In this document: positions 33,709 through 41,234 of the stretch, in pieces
Numbering within the stretch: position 1 is the stretch's first letter
How the letters are laid out: each line of letters opens with the position of its first letter
Assembly (NCBI GenBank): GCA_903837135.1
Contig: CAILTK010000056.1
Location: 105,846-169,845, forward strand
DNA from: an uncultured Caulobacterales bacterium
GTDB taxonomy: Bacteria > Pseudomonadota > Alphaproteobacteria > Caulobacterales > Caulobacteraceae
Direction: 5' to 3'
DNA: 64,000 nucleotides
Made by a program: the position numbers and the translations under genes
The notes under the pieces: generated by a model
What the model saw: the letters and a program-made list of their open reading frames with translations, nothing else
Databases searched by the model: none
Told to the model about the DNA's origin: nothing

Positions 33709-34752
33709 TCAGGCGCCTTGCGGGGTGGGACGCAGGCGATAGTGGCTGACGCCCCATTCCTCGCCCCGGTCGTGGCCGAACAGGCCGGCGGTGGACAGGA
33801 AGAACAGCCGCCAGCGTCGGCCCCACAGCTTGGCGTCCTTGCCGTAGACCTCGCGCAGGATCGGCGCGATCTCGTCGGCGTGGCGGTCGTAGTTGGCGAG
33901 CCAGGCCTCGGCCGTGCGGGCGTAGTGCGTCCCGCTCCAGCGCCAGTCGGCTTCGAGCGCGAACAGGTCGGCGAACTCGCGCACCAGGGTGTGGCTCGGC
34001 ATCAGTCCGCCGGTAAAGAAGTGCTGGGCGATCCAGTCGGCCGGATCCTCGGCGTCGAAGCGGTAGGGCGCGCGCCGATGGCTGAACACGTGCAGGAACA
34101 GGGCCCCGTCCGGCCTCAGCCAGCCGCGCGCCCGTTCGAGCAGGGTGCGCCAGTTGGCCATGTGCTCGAACATCTCCACCGACACCACCCGGTCGAAGCG
34201 CCGCTCGCCGCCGGGCGCGAAGTCGTTCATGTCGGCGGTGACGACCGTGAGGTTCTTGAGGCGGCGCACCGCGGCCTTGTGCTCGATGAAGGCCCGCTGG
34301 GAGGCGGAGTTGGAGACGCTGACAATGCTGGCGTTCGGATAGGTCTCGGCCATCCACAGGCTGAGCGATCCCCAGCCGCAGCCGAGCTCGAGGATCGACT
34401 GGCCGTCCTCGAGGTCGGCATGAGCGCAGGTTTCGGCCAGGGCGAGGTCTTCGGCCTCCGCCAGGGTCTCCTTGCCGGTGGGATAGAGGCAGGAGGAGTA
34501 TTTCATCCTGGGCCCCAGCACGTGCTGGAAGAAGGCGTCCGGCAGTTCGTAGTGCTGGTCGTTGGCCGCCCTGGTGTGCTCGGCGATCGGGCGCCCGGCC
34601 ATGGCCTGCGCGAACGCCGCGTCGGCGTCGGCGGGCGCGCCGGCCAGGGACCGCTTGGCGCTGCCGACCAGGACGCTCACCGCCGCCCGGCGGAGCCCGT
34701 CCGGCAGGGGCGCGCCCTCGAAGGCGGAGATGACCGAGGCGACGGCGCTCAT
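33709..34752 (-). CDS. CFA-synthase-family SAM methyltransferase (UfaM-like)
   Basis: A 347-residue SAM-dependent methyltransferase with 'ANDQHYELPDAFFQHVLGPRMKYSSCLYPTGKETLAEAEDLALAETCAHADLEDGQSILELGCGWGSLSLWMAETYP', the CFA-like SAM site, and 'VVSVEMFEHMANWRTLLERARGWLRPDGALFLHVFSHR'. It lacks the N-terminal extension of true CFA synthases. In Rhodobacter sphaeroides a protein of this kind in a sigma-E-controlled operon (UfaM) methylates a diene on the way to furan fatty acids; the same task is plausible here. The start at 34752 overlaps DUF1295 by ATGA. Confidence 0.85.
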   Translation of the reverse strand: MSAVASVISAFEGAPLPDGLRRAAVSVLVGSAKRSLAGAPADADAAFAQAMAGRPIAEHTRAANDQHYELPDAFFQHVLGPRMKYSSCLYPTGKETLAEAEDLALAETCAHADLEDGQSILELGCGWGSLSLWMAETYPNASIVSVSNSASQRAFIEHKAAVRRLKNLTVVTADMNDFAPGGERRFDRVVSVEMFEHMANWRTLLERARGWLRPDGALFLHVFSHRRAPYRFDAEDPADWIAQHFFTGGLMPSHTLVREFADLFALEADWRWSGTHYARTAEAWLANYDRHADEIAPILREVYGKDAKLWGRRWRLFFLSTAGLFGHDRGEEWGVSHYRLRPTPQGA

Positions 34753-35561
34753 GCGGGGATGTCCTTGGGCGGGCGGGGCAGGAAGGGGCTGACGCGGGCC
34801 TGGTAGCGGCGATAGGCGTCGCCGCGGGACTGCAGCATGGCCGCCTCGAGCGGCGGCACGCCGGTGCCGAAGCGCAGGATGGCGAACATCAGGGCCGGTC
34901 CGATCAGGGCCAGCAGGGTCCAGGGGTCGGCCGGTCGGAAGGCGATAACCGGGTAGGCGAGCCAGCCCAGGAACTCGAACAGATAGTTGGGATGCCGCGA
35001 CCAGGCCCACAGGCCCTGGTCGCACACCTGGCCCTTGTGGGCAGGGTCGGCCTTGAACCGCTTCATCTGGCCATCGGCGACGCTCTCGCCGACGATGGCG
35101 CCGACGAGGATCGCCAGGCCGGTCAGGTCAGCGAGGCCAAGGCCGGGCGTCGGGTTGCGCGCCGCCAGCAGGATCGAGATCGACAGGGCCGCCGTCGCCG
35201 GGGCCTGGATCAGCATGACCCCGAACATGCGGGCCTGAAAGCCCCTGCCCCAGTCGCGCCGGAAACCGGCGTAGCGCGCGTCCTCCGGGCCCCCGGCCAC
35301 CCGCACGGCGACGTAGGTCCCGAGCCGGACCGACCAGACGAGCACCAAGCCCGCCACCATCAGCTGGCGCGGGCCCGGCACGGACCCGCCCGCGAGCGGG
35401 ACCAGGGCGGCGACCGCGCAGGTCGCGCCCGTGCCATAGGTCCAGAACACGTCCACCCATCCGGCGTCGCCCGCCGCGCGCTGGACGAGCCAGCCGACGG
35501 TCATCACGACCGCCATGGCGGCCAGGACCGCGATCACGAGAACGATCATGGACGCGATCAT
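34749..35561 (-). CDS. DUF1295 (steroid-reductase-like) membrane protein
   Basis: A 270-residue protein with about six to seven membrane helices and the C-terminal signature 'GLWAWSRHPNYLFEFLGWLAYPV...FRFGTGVPPLE', the NAD(P)H-binding end of the DUF1295/isoprenylcysteine methyltransferase and sterol-reductase superfamily. It probably reduces or methylates a lipid. No good ribosome site precedes ATG 35561; instead a 36-codon frame with a strong site ends in an ATGA overlap there, which suggests coupled translation. It is the second gene of the operon leading to the two CFA-family enzymes. Confidence 0.85.
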   Translation of the reverse strand: MIASMIVLVIAVLAAMAVVMTVGWLVQRAAGDAGWVDVFWTYGTGATCAVAALVPLAGGSVPGPRQLMVAGLVLVWSVRLGTYVAVRVAGGPEDARYAGFRRDWGRGFQARMFGVMLIQAPATAALSISILLAARNPTPGLGLADLTGLAILVGAIVGESVADGQMKRFKADPAHKGQVCDQGLWAWSRHPNYLFEFLGWLAYPVIAFRPADPWTLLALIGPALMFAILRFGTGVPPLEAAMLQSRGDAYRRYQARVSPFLPRPPKDIPA

Positions 35562-35668
35562 GCGCCCGGGCCGGCGTCGGCGCGAATGAAGCCAGCGGAG
35601 TCCGCCACCGCCGGCGCCAGGATGGCGCCGAGCCTGAACCCGTTCGATTGCCTGCCGCCTGCGACCAC
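35558..35668 (-). CDS. Possible 36-residue coupled leader ORF before DUF1295
   Basis: A GTG at 35668 has AGGAGG 5 bases upstream and opens a frame of 36 codons. It ends in TGA overlapping the DUF1295 ATG (ATGA), the spacing seen at every other junction of this operon. The peptide (MVAGGRQSNGFRLGAILAPAVADSAG...) matches nothing I recognise. It may be a small protein, a translational leader or the remains of a longer gene. Confidence 0.4.
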   Translation of the reverse strand: MVAGGRQSNGFRLGAILAPAVADSAGFIRADAGPGA

Positions 35669-35908
35669 GCCGTCCTCCTCGCTCGCTTTCAGTTACGGCC
35701 CCAACGCGCGGACGGATGAAGCATGACGCTAGAAAGGGGGAAACACACGCCCCTCACCGGGGAGAGGGTTCACAGATACCCTCCGCAAACGCTCCAACCC
35801 TCCCCGGAAGCTTCCACGGAACCTTCGACCTCCCGCTCGAATTGTTTCTACGCTCATCCGCTCGCCGCTTCGACGCGTAGCTCTCGGCGAATGGAAGCGA
35901 GGAACATC
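35669..35908. promoter_or_regulatory. Divergent promoter region of the lipid locus
   Basis: This gap feeds the DUF1295-CFA operon (minus) and the flavoprotein-DUF1365 operon (plus). GGAAC at about 35819 and a TTGTTTCTAC stretch about 20 bases later could be part of an ECF promoter, but the spacing is long and I would not rely on it. No protein-coding frame of conviction was seen. Confidence 0.35.
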
Positions 35909-37237
35909 ATGGCGTTCGATGGCGGCCCCCGGCGGATGAAGCTGGCGGTGATCGGGGCGGGCGTCTCGGGCCTGTCCTGCGCATGGCTGCTCCATCAGCG
36001 CCACGAGGTCGTCCTCTACGAAGCCGACCCGCGGCTCGGCGGCCACGCCCATACCGTCGACGCCGCCGGCTTGGCGGTGGACACCGGCTTCATCGTCTAC
36101 AACGAAGACAACTATCCCAACCTGACCGCCCTGTTCGATCACCTCGGCGTCGCCACCAAGGCCGCGGAGATGTCGTTCGGCGTCTCGCTCGACGACGGCG
36201 CCCTGGAATACGGCAGCGCCCATCCGGCCGCCATCCTGGCCCAGCCGATCAACCTGCTCCGGCCGCGGTTCTGGTCGATGCTGAGCGATCTGGTGCGCTT
36301 TTATCGCGAGGCGCCGCGCGCCCTCGCCGCCCTGAAGGCCCAGCCCTGCACCCTCGGCGAACTGCTCGACCGCGGCCGCTACGGCCGGGCCTTCCAGGAC
36401 GACCATCTGCTGCCGCAGGTGGGCGCGATCTGGTCGACTTCGCCGGCCGGGGCCCGCGACTATCCGGCCGAGGCGCTGATCCGCTTCTTCGACAACCACG
36501 GCCTGCTGAATCTGCTCCGCCGGCCGCAGTGGCGCACGGTGGACGGCGGCTCGCGGGCCTATGTGAAGCGGCTGGCCGAAGGCCTGGCGGTGCGCGCCGC
36601 CAGCCCGGTGACCGAGGTGCGGCGCACCCCCGACGGCGTCCTGGTGCGGGACGGCTCGGGCAAGGTCGAGCGGTTCGACCAGGTGGTGATCGCCACGCAC
36701 GCCGACCGGGCCCTCGCCCTTCTCGCCGAGCCGACCCCCGCGGAGACCGCCGTCCTCGGCGCCTTCCGCTACAGCCGCAACCTCGCCGTCCTGCACACCG
36801 ACAAGGCGCTGATGCCGCGCCGCCGCGCCGCCTGGTCGGCCTGGAATCACCTCGGCCGCCGCGACGCTCCGGAGGGCTTCTGCGTCACCTATTGGATGAA
36901 CCGGCTGCAGGCCCTGCCGCGCGCGCCCGACCTGTTCGTCACCCTGAACCCGTCGCCGGAGCCCGATCCGGCCCGCGTGCTCGGCCGCTACGACTATGAG
37001 CACCCGCTGTTCGACACGGCGGCGCTCGAGGCCCAGCGGCGGATCTGGTCGCTGCAGGGCGAGGGCGGCGTCTGGTTCTGCGGCGCCCATTTCGGCGCCG
37101 GCTTCCACGAGGACGGCCTGCAGTCGGGCCTGGCCGTGGCCGAGCAGCTCGGCGGCCTGCGCCGGCCGTGGACGGTGAAGAACGAGTCGGGTCGGATCTA
37201 TGTGACCGACCCGGCGCCCGACCTTCTCGCGGCATGA
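35909..37237 (+). CDS. FAD-dependent oxidoreductase (amine-oxidase fold, UfaD-like)
   Basis: A 442-residue flavoprotein. The dinucleotide motif 'KLAVIGAGVSGLSCAWLLHQRHEVVLYEADPRLGGHAHTVDAAGLAVDTGFIVYNEDNYPNL' and the C-terminal FAD contact 'FCGAHFGAGFHEDGLQSGLAVAEQLGG' are the hallmarks of the amine-oxidase-like desaturase/isomerase group. In Rhodobacter a homologous flavoprotein beside DUF1365 and a CFA-type methyltransferase acts as the fatty-acid desaturase UfaD. I chose ATG 35909, which has GAGG about six bases upstream; ATG 35936 is an alternative lacking a clear site. It overlaps DUF1365 by ATGA. Confidence 0.87.
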   Translation: MAFDGGPRRMKLAVIGAGVSGLSCAWLLHQRHEVVLYEADPRLGGHAHTVDAAGLAVDTGFIVYNEDNYPNLTALFDHLGVATKAAEMSFGVSLDDGALEYGSAHPAAILAQPINLLRPRFWSMLSDLVRFYREAPRALAALKAQPCTLGELLDRGRYGRAFQDDHLLPQVGAIWSTSPAGARDYPAEALIRFFDNHGLLNLLRRPQWRTVDGGSRAYVKRLAEGLAVRAASPVTEVRRTPDGVLVRDGSGKVERFDQVVIATHADRALALLAEPTPAETAVLGAFRYSRNLAVLHTDKALMPRRRAAWSAWNHLGRRDAPEGFCVTYWMNRLQALPRAPDLFVTLNPSPEPDPARVLGRYDYEHPLFDTAALEAQRRIWSLQGEGGVWFCGAHFGAGFHEDGLQSGLAVAEQLGGLRRPWTVKNESGRIYVTDPAPDLLAA

Positions 37238-38019
37238 CCGGCGCCTCGGCCCTTTACGTCGGCGAGGTGTCGCACGTCCGGCTGCGGCCCAAGCGGCACG
37301 CCCTGCGCTATCGGATCTTCATGCTCCTGCTCGACCTTGACGAGGCGCCGGCCCTGGCGCGGCGGCTGCGCTGGTTCTCGCTCGGGCGCTTCAACCTGAC
37401 CAGCTTCCGCGAACGAGACCACGGCGACGGCTCGGATACGCCGCTCCGCCTTCAGGTCGAGCGCCACCTCGACGCCGCCGGCCTCGCCATCGCCGGCGGC
37501 CCGATCCGCCTGCTCTGCATGCCGCGCGTGCTCGGCCATGGGTTCAATCCCCTGTCGGTCTACTTCTGCTACACGCCGGGCCAGCAGCTCAAGGCCATCC
37601 TCTACGAGGTGTCCTCCACCTTCGGCGAGCGGCACAGCTATCTGATGCCGGCCGAACCGGACGCGCGCGGCGTGGTCCGCCAGAGCGCCGCCAAGCGCCT
37701 GCACGTCTCGCCCTTCATGGACATGGACCTGGTCTACAGTTTCCGCATCCTGCCGCCGGCCGAGCGCCTCGACGTCATCATCCGAACCTTCGACCGCGAG
37801 GGCCTGCTGCTCAACGCCCGCTTCGCCGCCGCGCGCCGCCCGCTCGACGACGCGGCCTTGCTGCGCGCCTGGTTCGCCCATCCCCTGCTGACCCTGAAGG
37901 TGATCGCCGGCATCCACTGGGAGGCGCTCAGGCTGATCGCCAAGGGGATGACGCTGAAGGCGGGAAAGCCAGCGCCGGTGGAGCCGGTCAGCGTGGGTGC
38001 GCAAGCCCTTCCCCCTTGA
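37234..38019 (+). CDS. DUF1365 family protein
   Basis: A 261-residue protein with the DUF1365 hallmarks 'LYVGEVSHVRLRPKRHALRYRIFMLLLDLDE', 'RLLCMPRVLGHGFNPLSVYFCY' and 'KRLHVSPFMDMDLVYSFRI'. DUF1365 genes almost always sit between a flavin oxidoreductase and a CFA-type methyltransferase, as here, and are part of the lipid-modification regulon in Rhodobacter; the biochemical role is unsettled. The last codons ('GAQALPP') are supplied by the palindromic repeat that begins at 38006, so the natural C-terminus may have been altered by it. Confidence 0.88.
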   Translation: MTGASALYVGEVSHVRLRPKRHALRYRIFMLLLDLDEAPALARRLRWFSLGRFNLTSFRERDHGDGSDTPLRLQVERHLDAAGLAIAGGPIRLLCMPRVLGHGFNPLSVYFCYTPGQQLKAILYEVSSTFGERHSYLMPAEPDARGVVRQSAAKRLHVSPFMDMDLVYSFRILPPAERLDVIIRTFDREGLLLNARFAAARRPLDDAALLRAWFAHPLLTLKVIAGIHWEALRLIAKGMTLKAGKPAPVEPVSVGAQALPP

Positions 38020-38160
38020 TGGGGGAAGGGTTGGGTTGGGGGTGTCGGAGAACAGCGTGAGAGCGAAGGGCGTGGGAGGCTGCGCCTCGCGCGCTCTTCC
38101 GGAAGCCTGGTGCACCCACCCCCGACCCCGGCCCTTGCCCCGTCGAGGGGGAAGGGAGAG
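38006..38160. repeat. Palindromic dispersed repeat, family A copy 1
   Basis: A 155-base element bounded by two hairpins: CCCTTCCCCCTTGATGGGGG at the left and the GTCGAGGGGGAAGGG arm at the right. The interior contains GGTGTCGGAGAAC and a GC-rich centre. It is closely similar to the reverse complement of the copy at 45615-45774 and less so to 42723-42874. It overlaps the 3' end of DUF1365 and stops 2 bases before the efp gene. Confidence 0.85.
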
Positions 38161-38162
38161 AG

Positions 38163-38732
38163 CTAGTCCTTCGCCCGCTCCACGTAGGCGCCGTCTTCGG
38201 TCATCACCACCACGCGGGTGCCGACGGTGATGTAGGTGGGGACCATGGTGCGGATCCCGTTGGACAGGATCGCCGGCTTGGGCGACCCGGATGCGGTCTG
38301 CCCCTTCATCACCGGCTCGGTCTCCACCACTTCCAGCACGGCGCGCGCCGGCAGTTCGATGGCGATCGGGATGTCGTTGTGCAGCGACAGGTGCACGGTG
38401 ACGCCGTCCTGCAGATAGGCCTTGGCGTCGCCCACCAGATCGGCCGGCACGGCGACCTGGTCGAAGGTCTCCGGGTTCATGAAGTGATAGCCGTCGGCGT
38501 CCTCGTAGAGGAAGTTGTATTCGCGCTCGTCGACGAAGGCCCGCTCGACCTGTTCGGTGGTGCGGTAGCGCTCCGACACCTTCACCCCGTCGGCGATGCG
38601 GCGCATGTCGAGCTGGGTGACCGGCGTGCCCTTGCCGGGGTGGATGTTCTCGACGCTGAGCACGACGTAGAGCTTGTTGTCGATGTCGAGCACGGAGCCC
38701 TTGCGAAGCGAACTGGCGGCGACCTTTGGCAT
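38163..38732 (-). CDS. efp: Elongation factor P
   Basis: A 189-residue translation factor that relieves ribosome stalling at polyproline stretches. The KOW-like domain I carries '[19 protein letters not shown]' with the modifiable Lys34 at the loop tip. The OB-fold domains II and III follow, and the end '[31 protein letters not shown]' is standard. The epmA and epmB genes, which beta-lysylate that lysine, lie immediately beyond in divergent orientation, so the full modification pathway is together. Length and motifs fit family norms. Confidence 0.97.
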   Translation of the reverse strand: MPKVAASSLRKGSVLDIDNKLYVVLSVENIHPGKGTPVTQLDMRRIADGVKVSERYRTTEQVERAFVDEREYNFLYEDADGYHFMNPETFDQVAVPADLVGDAKAYLQDGVTVHLSLHNDIPIAIELPARAVLEVVETEPVMKGQTASGSPKPAILSNGIRTMVPTYITVGTRVVVMTEDGAYVERAKD

Positions 38733-38832
38733 ATGTCTCGTGATCCTGGCGGCCCGGCGAATTCGTCCGGCGGCGCGATGAATGGGCGATCAATGGCTTG
38801 ATTCTGGGCGCACCTACACGCACGACGCGCCG

Positions 38833-39885
38833 ATGACCAGTGCTCCGCCCTGGTGGCGCGCCGAAATCCACGCCGCCCGCCGCCCGCTCCTGATCCAGAG
38901 GAACGCCCTGACCAAGGCCGTGCGCGCCTGGTTCGAGGCGCGGGACTTCACCGAGGTCGAGGCCGCGTCCCTGCAGGTCTCGCCCGGCAACGAGGCGCAC
39001 CTGCACGCCTTCGCCACCGACCTTCAGGGCCCCGGCGGCGAGCATGAACGGCTCTATCTGCACACCTCGCCCGAGTTCGCCTGCAAGAAGCTGCTGGCCG
39101 CGGGCGAGCGGCGGATCTTCGACTTCGCCCGCGTCTGGCGCAACCGCGAGCGCGGCCCCCTGCACCATCCGGAGTTCACCCTCTTGGAATGGTACCGGGC
39201 CGAGGAGCCCTACACCGCGCTGATGGACGACGGCGCGGCCCTCCTGGCCCTGGCGGCCGAGACCTGCGGCCGGCGTGACTTCAGCTTCCGCGGCAAGAGC
39301 ATGGACCCCTTCGCCGCGCCCGAGCGGCTGACCGTGGCCGAGGCCTTCGACGGCTACGCCGGGATCGACCTTCTGGCCACCGTGGGTCCCGACGGGTCGA
39401 CCGACCTGCCCGCCCTGGCCGAGGCGGCCCGCGCCCAGGGAATCCGGGTCGCGGACGACGATGTCTGGGCCGACGTGTTCAGCCGGGTGATGGTGGAGAA
39501 GATCGAGCCGAACCTCGGCGTCGGCCGCGCCGTGGTGCTGTGCGAATACCCGGCCAGCGAGGCGGCCCTGGCCCGGCTGAGCCCCAGGGATCCCCGCGTG
39601 GCCGAACGGTTCGAGCTCTACGCCTGCGGGGTCGAGCTCGCCAACGCCTTCGCCGAGCTCACCGACGCGGCCGAACAGCGCCGCCGCTTTACGATCGAGA
39701 TGGACGAGAAGGCCCGCGTCTACGGCGAGCGCTATCCCGTCGACGAGGACTTCCTCGCCGCCCTGCCGTCCATGCCGCAAGCCTGCGGCGCCGCTCTGGG
39801 GTTCGACCGCCTGGCGATGCTGGCCACGGGCGCGACGCGGATCGAGCAGGTGCTGTGGAGCCCGGTGGTGGATCCGTTCGCTTGA
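38833..39885 (+). CDS. epmA: EF-P lysine ligase EpmA (PoxA/GenX)
   Basis: A 350-residue class II lysyl-tRNA-synthetase paralog without the anticodon-binding domain. Motif 2 is visible as 'FDFARVWRNRERGPLHHPEFTLLEWYRAEEPY' and motif 3 as 'GAALGFDRLAMLATGATRIEQVLWSP'. It ligates (R)-beta-lysine to the EF-P lysine. It is divergent from efp with a gap of 100 bases. ATG 38833 was chosen because the upstream in-frame ATG at 38782 adds a tail not seen in the family; neither has a strong ribosome site. Confidence 0.94.
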   Translation: MTSAPPWWRAEIHAARRPLLIQRNALTKAVRAWFEARDFTEVEAASLQVSPGNEAHLHAFATDLQGPGGEHERLYLHTSPEFACKKLLAAGERRIFDFARVWRNRERGPLHHPEFTLLEWYRAEEPYTALMDDGAALLALAAETCGRRDFSFRGKSMDPFAAPERLTVAEAFDGYAGIDLLATVGPDGSTDLPALAEAARAQGIRVADDDVWADVFSRVMVEKIEPNLGVGRAVVLCEYPASEAALARLSPRDPRVAERFELYACGVELANAFAELTDAAEQRRRFTIEMDEKARVYGERYPVDEDFLAALPSMPQACGAALGFDRLAMLATGATRIEQVLWSPVVDPFA

Positions 39886-39920
39886 GTGCGGCGAAAACTC
39901 GGGTAAGCGTCGGTGCGACG

Positions 39921-40042
39921 CCTCGTCCTTCGAGGCTCACTGCGTTCGCCCCTCAGGATGAGGCGACTTTCAGGTTGGCGCAGGCTTCCACATTCGGCCT
40001 CATCCTGAGGTGCGTAGCGAAGCGAAGCCTCGAAGGACGAGG
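39921..40042. repeat. Palindromic dispersed repeat, family B copy 1
   Basis: Left arm CCTCGTCCTTCGAGGC...CCTCAGGATGAGG and right arm CCTCATCCTGAGG...GCCTCGAAGGACGAGG form a long imperfect inverted repeat of about 45 bases per arm around a 34-base centre. A second copy is at 44444-44602. It lies between epmA and epmB and could fold as a long hairpin in their shared transcript. Confidence 0.9.
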
Positions 40043-40069
40043 CCGTTTCACCGACCGTTCGGCGCTTTC

Positions 40070-41113
40070 ATGACCGCGAAAAACTCCCCCCTCCGCACCC
40101 CGGCCGCCCTGGCCGACGCCGGCCTGATCGCCGCGGACCGCCTCCCCGCGCTCGAGCGGGTCGCCGCCCGCTATGCGGTGGCGGTGACGGCCACGAGCCT
40201 GCAGCTGATCGACCCCGCCGACCCGGACGACCCGATCGCCCGCCAGTTCATCCCGCACGAGGCCGAACTCGAGCCCGCCCCCGGCGACCTCGCCGACCCG
40301 ATCGGCGACGCCGTCCACAGCCCGGTGGAAGGGATCGTGCATCGCTACCCCGACCGGGTGCTCTTGATGCCCACCCACACCTGCGCCAGCTACTGCCGGT
40401 TCTGCTTCCGCCGCGAGACGGTCGGCCCGGACGGCGAGGGCAGCCTCTCGCCGGACGCGCTCCGGCGCGCCCTCGCCTACATCGCCGAGCGGCCGCAGAT
40501 CTGGGAGGTGATCCTCACCGGTGGCGATCCCCTGATCCTGTCGCCGCGCCGGCTCGGCGCGATCATGGACGCGCTGAAGGCCATCGACCACGTCAAGGTG
40601 GTGCGGCTGCACAGCCGCGTGCCCGCGGTCGATCCCGCGCGCGTCACGCCGGCGCTGATCGCCGCGCTCAGGCGGTCCGGCAAGGCGGTCTATGTCGCCC
40701 TGCTCGCCAACCATCCGCGCGAGCTGACGGCGGAGGCGCGCGCCGCCTGCGCCCGGCTGGTCGACGCCGGCGTCCCCATGCTGAGCCAGACCGTGCTGCT
40801 GCGCGGCGTCAACGACGATCCGGACACCCTGGCCCAGCTGATGCGCGCCTTCGTCGAGACCCGCATCAAGCCCTACTATCTGCACCAGGCCGACCTCGCC
40901 CCCGGCACCGCCCACCTGCGCACCCCTCTGCCCGAGGGCCAGGCGCTGATGCGCGGCCTGCGCGGCCGCATCTCCGGCCTCTGCCAGCCCACCTACGTCC
41001 TCGACCTGCCCGGCGGGCACGGCAAGGTCCCGGTCGGGCCGGGCTATGAGCGCGAGGACGGCGCGGTGGAAGACCCGTGGGGCGCGGCGCATGTTTATCC
41101 GCCTACGGATTAA
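40070..41113 (+). CDS. epmB: EF-P lysine 2,3-aminomutase EpmB
   Basis: A 347-residue radical-SAM enzyme that makes (R)-beta-lysine for EpmA. The iron-sulfur cluster motif is Cys105-x3-Cys109-x2-Cys112 in 'THTCASYCRFCFRRETVG', followed by 'VILTGGDPLILSPRRL'. 'KPYYLHQADLAPGTAHLRTPL' and 'YVLDLPGGHGKVPVGPGY' hold the substrate and PLP-binding end. I chose ATG 40070; the frame opens earlier inside the repeat, which is not expected to be translated. A long hairpin repeat lies just ahead of it. Confidence 0.94.
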   Translation: MTAKNSPLRTPAALADAGLIAADRLPALERVAARYAVAVTATSLQLIDPADPDDPIARQFIPHEAELEPAPGDLADPIGDAVHSPVEGIVHRYPDRVLLMPTHTCASYCRFCFRRETVGPDGEGSLSPDALRRALAYIAERPQIWEVILTGGDPLILSPRRLGAIMDALKAIDHVKVVRLHSRVPAVDPARVTPALIAALRRSGKAVYVALLANHPRELTAEARAACARLVDAGVPMLSQTVLLRGVNDDPDTLAQLMRAFVETRIKPYYLHQADLAPGTAHLRTPLPEGQALMRGLRGRISGLCQPTYVLDLPGGHGKVPVGPGYEREDGAVEDPWGAAHVYPPTD

Positions 41114-41130
41114 ACTCGGCTTCCGTTTGG

Positions 41131-41222
41131 GTCATCCTCGGGCGCAGCGCAGCGGAGACCCGAGGACCCAGCAGCCGGGCGCGCGGAGCTGCTGGGTGCT
41201 CGGGTCAAGCCCGAGCATGACT
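41131..41222. repeat. Palindromic dispersed repeat, family C
   Basis: GTCATCCTCGGGC...GACCCGAGGACCCAGCA at the left is answered by TGCTGGGTGCTCGGGTC...GCCCGAGCATGAC at the right, a long imperfect inverted repeat. It lies between the convergent epmB and GT-C genes. A sequence of the same general type is at 55151-55231. Confidence 0.85.
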
Positions 41223-41234
41223 CGATTTATAAGA

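Noticed and set aside
33431..34357. A minus-strand frame of 308 codons that joins part of the methyltransferase region to DUF2177
   Set aside because: Its first two thirds are a shadow of the CFA-family gene; only the part after 33706 is genuine, and that is reported as the frameshifted DUF2177.
37198..39780. A long minus-strand frame of 860 codons across DUF1365, repeat A1, efp and epmA
   Set aside because: It runs through recognisable genes in other frames, and its translation is compositionally biased with no family match, so it is a shadow.
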